From positions 1-64,000 of the forward strand of contig CAWKLL010000035.1 of the NCBI GenBank assembly GCA_963850255.1: 64,000 bases of DNA. Reading direction: 5' to 3'. This document shows positions 60,804-64,000 of this stretch, piece by piece. Under the pieces are notes generated by a model, which was not told the DNA's origin, did not search any database, and saw only the letters and a list, made by a program, of their open reading frames with translations. This DNA is from J054 sp963850255. Its GTDB lineage: Bacteria > Pseudomonadota > Gammaproteobacteria > Steroidobacterales > GCA-2729495. Position 1 is the first letter of the stretch. The number at the start of each line of letters is the position of its first letter. A program made the translations under genes and the position numbers.

Positions 60804-62119
60804 ATGCTGAAGAGATTGTTATTGCTACCCGCCCTGGTCTTTATGGCTGCTTTTTTGCCGCTGACCTCGGCATGGGCAGAGTTACGCATTGAAATTCGCG
60901 AGGGCGTTGAGAAAGCCGTACCCGTTGCCATCGTGCCGTTCGCCTGGACCGGCCCCGGGGCCGCGCCGCCGGGCGACGTGGCGGCAATTGTGGCCGCCGA
61001 CCTGGCCCGCAGTGGTCGCTTTGCCCCCATCGACACCGCCGACATGCTGCAGAAGCCCAGCATTGGCCGCGACGTGGACTTCGATGACTGGCGAATCCTC
61101 GACGTCGATTACGTGGTGGTAGGTCGTCTGGTCCCGGCCGGCACCGATCAGTACACCATTCAGTTCCAGGTCTTCGACGTTTTGCGCGGCGAGCAATTGC
61201 TGGGTTATCGGCAACCGGCGAGCAAGAATAATCTGCGCGCCACCAGCCACCGCGTGGCCGATCTGGTTTACAAAGAGTTGACCGGCATCGAGGGCATTTT
61301 TTCCACGCGTATCGCCTATGTCACGGCCACGGGTGCCGCCGGTGCGCAGAATTACCGGCTGGTCGTGGCCGATGCTGACGGCGCCAACGCGCGCATTCTG
61401 GTAGAAAGCCCGGAACCCATCATGTCGCCGTCGTGGTCACCCGACGGGCGCAAACTCGCCTACGTGTCCTTCGAGTCGAAGAATTCAGCGATCTATGTGC
61501 AGACATTACGCTCCGGTGCCCGTCAGCGGGTATCAGCCCGCGCTGGCGTCAATAGTTCGCCGGCCTGGTCACCCGATGGCCGCCGACTGGCAGTGACGCT
61601 GTCGCGAGTCGACGGGAATCTCGATGTCTATATCCTCGATTTGGCGAGCCAGGTGCTCACCCGGATTACCACCCGGCCGTCCATCGATACGGAAGCCATC
61701 TGGGCAGCCGATGGCAAGAATCTCTATTTCACCTCGGATCGGGGCGGTTCGCCGCAGATATATCGCGTTGCAGCAGATGGCAGCGGCAGCCCCGCCCGGG
61801 TGACCTTTGAGGGCAGTTATAACGCTCGCCCGCGCCTAGCCCCGATGGTCGTCAGCTAGCCGTGGTGCATAACGACCGGGGCAACTATAGAATTGCCAGC
61901 GTTGATGTCGCGCGCGGCTTTACCCTGGTGCTCAGCGATGGGCGCCTGGACGAGTCGCCGAGTTTCGCGCCCAACGGCGAGACCTTGATTTATGCCACCC
62001 GGGAGGCGGGCAAAGGCGTGCTGGCAACGGTGTCTGCGGATGGTCGGATTAAGCAGCGGATTTCGGCGCTGGAAGGTGATGTTCGCGAACCGGCCTGGTC
62101 ACCGTTACCTAGAAAGTAG
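60804..62119 (+). CDS. tolB: Tol-Pal beta-propeller protein TolB, frameshifted
   Basis: Periplasmic propeller linking TolA and Pal. Signal peptide (ALVFMAAFLPLTSAWA), N-terminal domain (VPVAIVPFAWTG, ADLARSGRFAPIDT), then propeller repeats such as SPSWSPDGRKLAYVSFES and SPAWSPDGRRLAVTLSRVDG. The first frame ends at a false TAG after RPRLAPMVVS. Adding one C to the CCCC at 61840-61843 restores RLAPDGRQLAVVHNDRGNYR and continues to EPAWSPLPRK. Restored length ~438 aa is normal, so an assembly indel is the likely cause. Confidence 0.92.
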
Positions 62120-62179
62120 TTTTCGAATAATCGGTAAGGCGTTGTTTTACTGAAATTTGTGCGTTTGAGGCTTGATGAA

Positions 62180-62740
62180 ATGAAGATTTTTAAATGGATC
62201 GGCCTGGCCGTATTGCTGGGTTTGCTGGCCGGCTGTGGCGGTTCGTCCGGGACTACCCAGCCCGATGATGACTTGTTCGGCGCCTATGGCGGCGAAGGCG
62301 ATCAGGATGGCTCAGCGACCAGCGGGATGGGCGGTGACGGCGTTGCCGATGGCAGCGAATTCGGCACCGACGGCGGCGGACCCATGGCAGGTCCGGGCGC
62401 CGACCTGGAAAACCGGGTCATTTATTTCGAATTCGATCGCAGTGATGTGCCGGCAAATTACGTCGACTTGTTAAAGGCTCACGGCGAGTACCTGGCAGCG
62501 AATCCTTCCGCGCGGATCCGCCTCGAAGGTCATGCTGACGAACGCGGCAGCCGTGAATACAACATCGGGCTCGGCGAGCGTCGTGCGCAGGCTGTGCGCC
62601 AGCTGTTGTTGCTGCAGGGCGTCGGCTATGCATCCCAGCTGAGTACGGTCAGCTACGGTGAAGAACGGCCGGCGGTACTCGGCAGTGACGACGAGGCCTG
62701 GGGTCTGAATCGTCGCGTGGAACTGGTTTACGGACGCTAA
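62180..62740 (+). CDS. pal: Peptidoglycan-associated lipoprotein Pal
   Basis: 186-residue outer-membrane lipoprotein. Start at ATG 62180 gives MKIFKWIGLAVLLGLLAGC with lipobox LAGC. A Gly/Asp-rich linker (about residues 25-75) leads to the OmpA-like peptidoglycan-binding domain: VIYFEFDRSDVPANYVDLLK, RLEGHADERGSREYNIGLGE, RRAQAV and LNRRVELVYGR. Binds TolB and meso-diaminopimelate. Confidence 0.96.
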   Translation: MKIFKWIGLAVLLGLLAGCGGSSGTTQPDDDLFGAYGGEGDQDGSATSGMGGDGVADGSEFGTDGGGPMAGPGADLENRVIYFEFDRSDVPANYVDLLKAHGEYLAANPSARIRLEGHADERGSREYNIGLGERRAQAVRQLLLLQGVGYASQLSTVSYGEERPAVLGSDDEAWGLNRRVELVYGR

Positions 62741-62755
62741 CGGCAGGCCGTGGCT

Positions 62756-63535
62756 ATGCATGTTAAAACTTCTAGTCTGGCTTCAGTTGGTCTGGTGACA
62801 CTGCTGAGCGGTTGTGAGTTGATGACCGCGCCGGAAGATGATCCGACCTACATTCGTATGACCGAGATGGACAATCGGCTGAATAAGGTCGAACGGGTTA
62901 TCGACAATGACGGCCTGATCAATTTGTTATCTCGCCTGGAGACGCTGCAACAGGACGTCCAGTCGCTGCGCAGCGATATGGAGACGCTGCAATACCAGGT
63001 ACAGCAGTCGGGCGATCGGCAGCGAGGAGTTGTACCTGGATATCGATCAGCGATTGCAGGGCATTAGAAGAAACGGCCCTGCGCGCCGATCAGGCCAGCG
63101 TGCTGGAGGGTGGCTCGCTGACGCCGGGCCAACTGCCGGTTCCGGGCGGCAACGATCGGGCCAACTACCAGGCCGCTTTCGAATTGCTCAAGCAGGGACG
63201 CTATGACCAGGCGGGACTGGCGCTGAAACAGTTTATGGTGGCCTTTCCCGGAAAGCGAGTATTCGGATAATGCGCAGTATTGGCTGGCCGAAACCTACTA
63301 TGTGACGCAAAAATATGCGGATGCACTGAAGGCCTTTCAGGTCGTGCTGGATCGCTATCCCGACTCGCGCAAGTTGCCCGATGCGCTACTCAAGATCGGT
63401 TTTTGTAACTATGAGCTGCAGCGTTGGGATGGCGCCCGCGCGGCGCTGGGCACGGTCGCCGATCAATACCCTGAAACCACCGCTGCGCGCCTGGCCAACC
63501 AGCGCCTGGAGCGCATGCAGGGCGAGGGCCGCTAG
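62756..63535 (+). CDS. cpoB: CpoB/YbgF division coordinator, three frameshifts
   Basis: Periplasmic protein that links the Tol system with PBP1B during division. The N-terminus has LVTLLSGC, a lipobox-like end of the signal, then a coiled coil (MTEMDNRLNKVERVIDNDGL). The C-terminus has TPR repeats (ANYQAAFELLKQGRYDQAGL, AQYWLAETYYVTQKYADALK, KIGFCNYELQRWDGARAALG). Frame is restored by removing single extra bases near 63026 (GG), 63066 (A) and 63250 (GG), giving ~260 residues. Three indels in 230 bp, in short runs, suggest low-quality sequence and not a pseudogene. Confidence 0.88.
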
Positions 63536-63550
63536 AGCAGCGGATTCCCG

Positions 63551-64000
63551 GTGGCCGAACCCGCATTGTCACCCGTCGCTCGCGCCGAGCGCCTGCGCAT
63601 CACCGAGGTGTTTTATTCCTTGCAGGGTGAGTCCCTGCCTGTGGGCCTGCCGACCGTATTCGTGCGCCTGACAGGCTGTCCGCTTCGCTGCAGCTACTGT
63701 GATACCGAGTATGCGTTTCATGGCGGCCAGGTGCTGGCCATGGACGAGTTGCTGGCGCAGATCGGTACTTTCTCTACGCGACGGGTTTGCGTGACCGGTG
63801 GTGAGCCGCTGGCTCAGCGTAACTGCCTGGTGCTGATGAAAGATCTCTGCGATGCCGGCTACGAGGTTTCGCTGGAAACCAGCGGTGCACTGGACATTTC
63901 CGCAGTTGATTCGCGGGTGACCATTGTGATGGACATCAAGACACCGGCATCCGGTGAAAGCGAACGCAATCGCTGGGCAAATCTTGATGTCCTGAAGGCC
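63551..64000 (+). CDS. queE: 7-carboxy-7-deazaguanine synthase, N-terminal part
   Basis: Radical-SAM enzyme of queuosine/preQ0 synthesis, converting 6-carboxytetrahydropterin to CDG. GTG start at 63551 (MAEPALSPVARAERLRITEV). FYSLQGESLPVGLPTVFVRL and the 4Fe-4S site CPLRCSYCDTEYAF (C-x3-C-x2-C) are seen, then VCVTGGEPLAQ and VSLETSGALDI. It is cut by the window end after ~150 residues. The cpoB-queE order is common in Gammaproteobacteria. Confidence 0.94.
   Translation, partial: MAEPALSPVARAERLRITEVFYSLQGESLPVGLPTVFVRLTGCPLRCSYCDTEYAFHGGQVLAMDELLAQIGTFSTRRVCVTGGEPLAQRNCLVLMKDLCDAGYEVSLETSGALDISAVDSRVTIVMDIKTPASGESERNRWANLDVLKA

Noticed and set aside
1..64000. CRISPR arrays, rRNA genes, insertion sequences with transposase, prophage genes
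   Set aside because: No regularly spaced repeats, rRNA sequence, transposase or phage structural genes were seen on either strand.

Overview
The window comes from a Gammaproteobacterium. It carries gammaproteobacterial gene orders at both ends (trxB / ftsK-lolA-rarA-serS, and yebC-ruvCAB-ybgC-tolQRAB-pal-cpoB-queE), Gram-negative envelope genes, and high GC by eye. I cannot place it below class. Several conserved genes (ftsK, tolB, cpoB, a putative glycoside hydrolase) are broken only by single-base indels, mostly in short homopolymers. This points to a draft or metagenomic assembly with residual indels more than to real gene loss.

Layout. 1-9.7 kb: housekeeping block (trxB partial, ftsK, lolA, a VanZ-like gene, rarA, serS), then a lipoprotein prolyl oligopeptidase and an exported short-chain dehydrogenase (SDR). 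10-14.3 kb: a YccA/BI-1 membrane protein, tRNA-Ser(UGA), then an accessory segment ending in a decayed partial copy of that tRNA. Inside it are a QEGLA-family remnant, a Tat-SDR plus GST operon, a VPxPA-CTERM remnant and three large palindromes. 14.5-29 kb: a patchwork of small metabolic and stress genes, including a divergent DUF4198/HupE pair, a cyclic-di-GMP-I riboswitch with terminator in front of an FAD-linked oxidase, a Rieske oxygenase divergent from a third exported SDR, a bufferin operon (bufA-bufB-bufC), DUF1838, an O-methyltransferase, a histidine-phosphatase-like protein lacking both catalytic histidines, YjbQ and a cytochrome c lipoprotein. 29.1-30.9 kb: tRNA-Arg(CCU), with an exact 54-nt copy of its 3' part 1.67 kb downstream; two VPLPA/PEP-CTERM-type genes (one decayed) lie between the copies.

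31-47 kb is an extracellular polysaccharide locus. It has a Wzx/Wzy-type core (polyprenyl-phosphate sugar transferase, flippase, ligase/polymerase-like protein, chain-length/BY-kinase, short Wza-like exporter, large outer-membrane barrel, GT4) and a putative glycoside hydrolase. A convergent four-gene operon resembles a teichoic-acid module: CDP-glycerol glycerophosphotransferase family, NAD-dependent epimerase, IspD/TarI-like cytidylyltransferase, and a GT2-sulfotransferase fusion. The genes suggest a sulfated, possibly polyol-phosphate-containing glycan. 47-64 kb: a CPBP protease, a DUF5658 protein, the 2-oxoglutarate dehydrogenase operon sucA-sucB-lpd, a YfaZ-like protein, then yebC-ruvCAB, ybgC-tolQRAB-pal-cpoB and the start of queE.

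The observations I rate highest are the c-di-GMP riboswitch on an FAD oxidase, three SDRs with export signals, two tRNA-bounded segments that both hold VPxPA-CTERM genes, the GT2-sulfotransferase fusion inside a teichoic-acid-like operon, and the bufferin operon with a strong hairpin between precursor and maturase genes.
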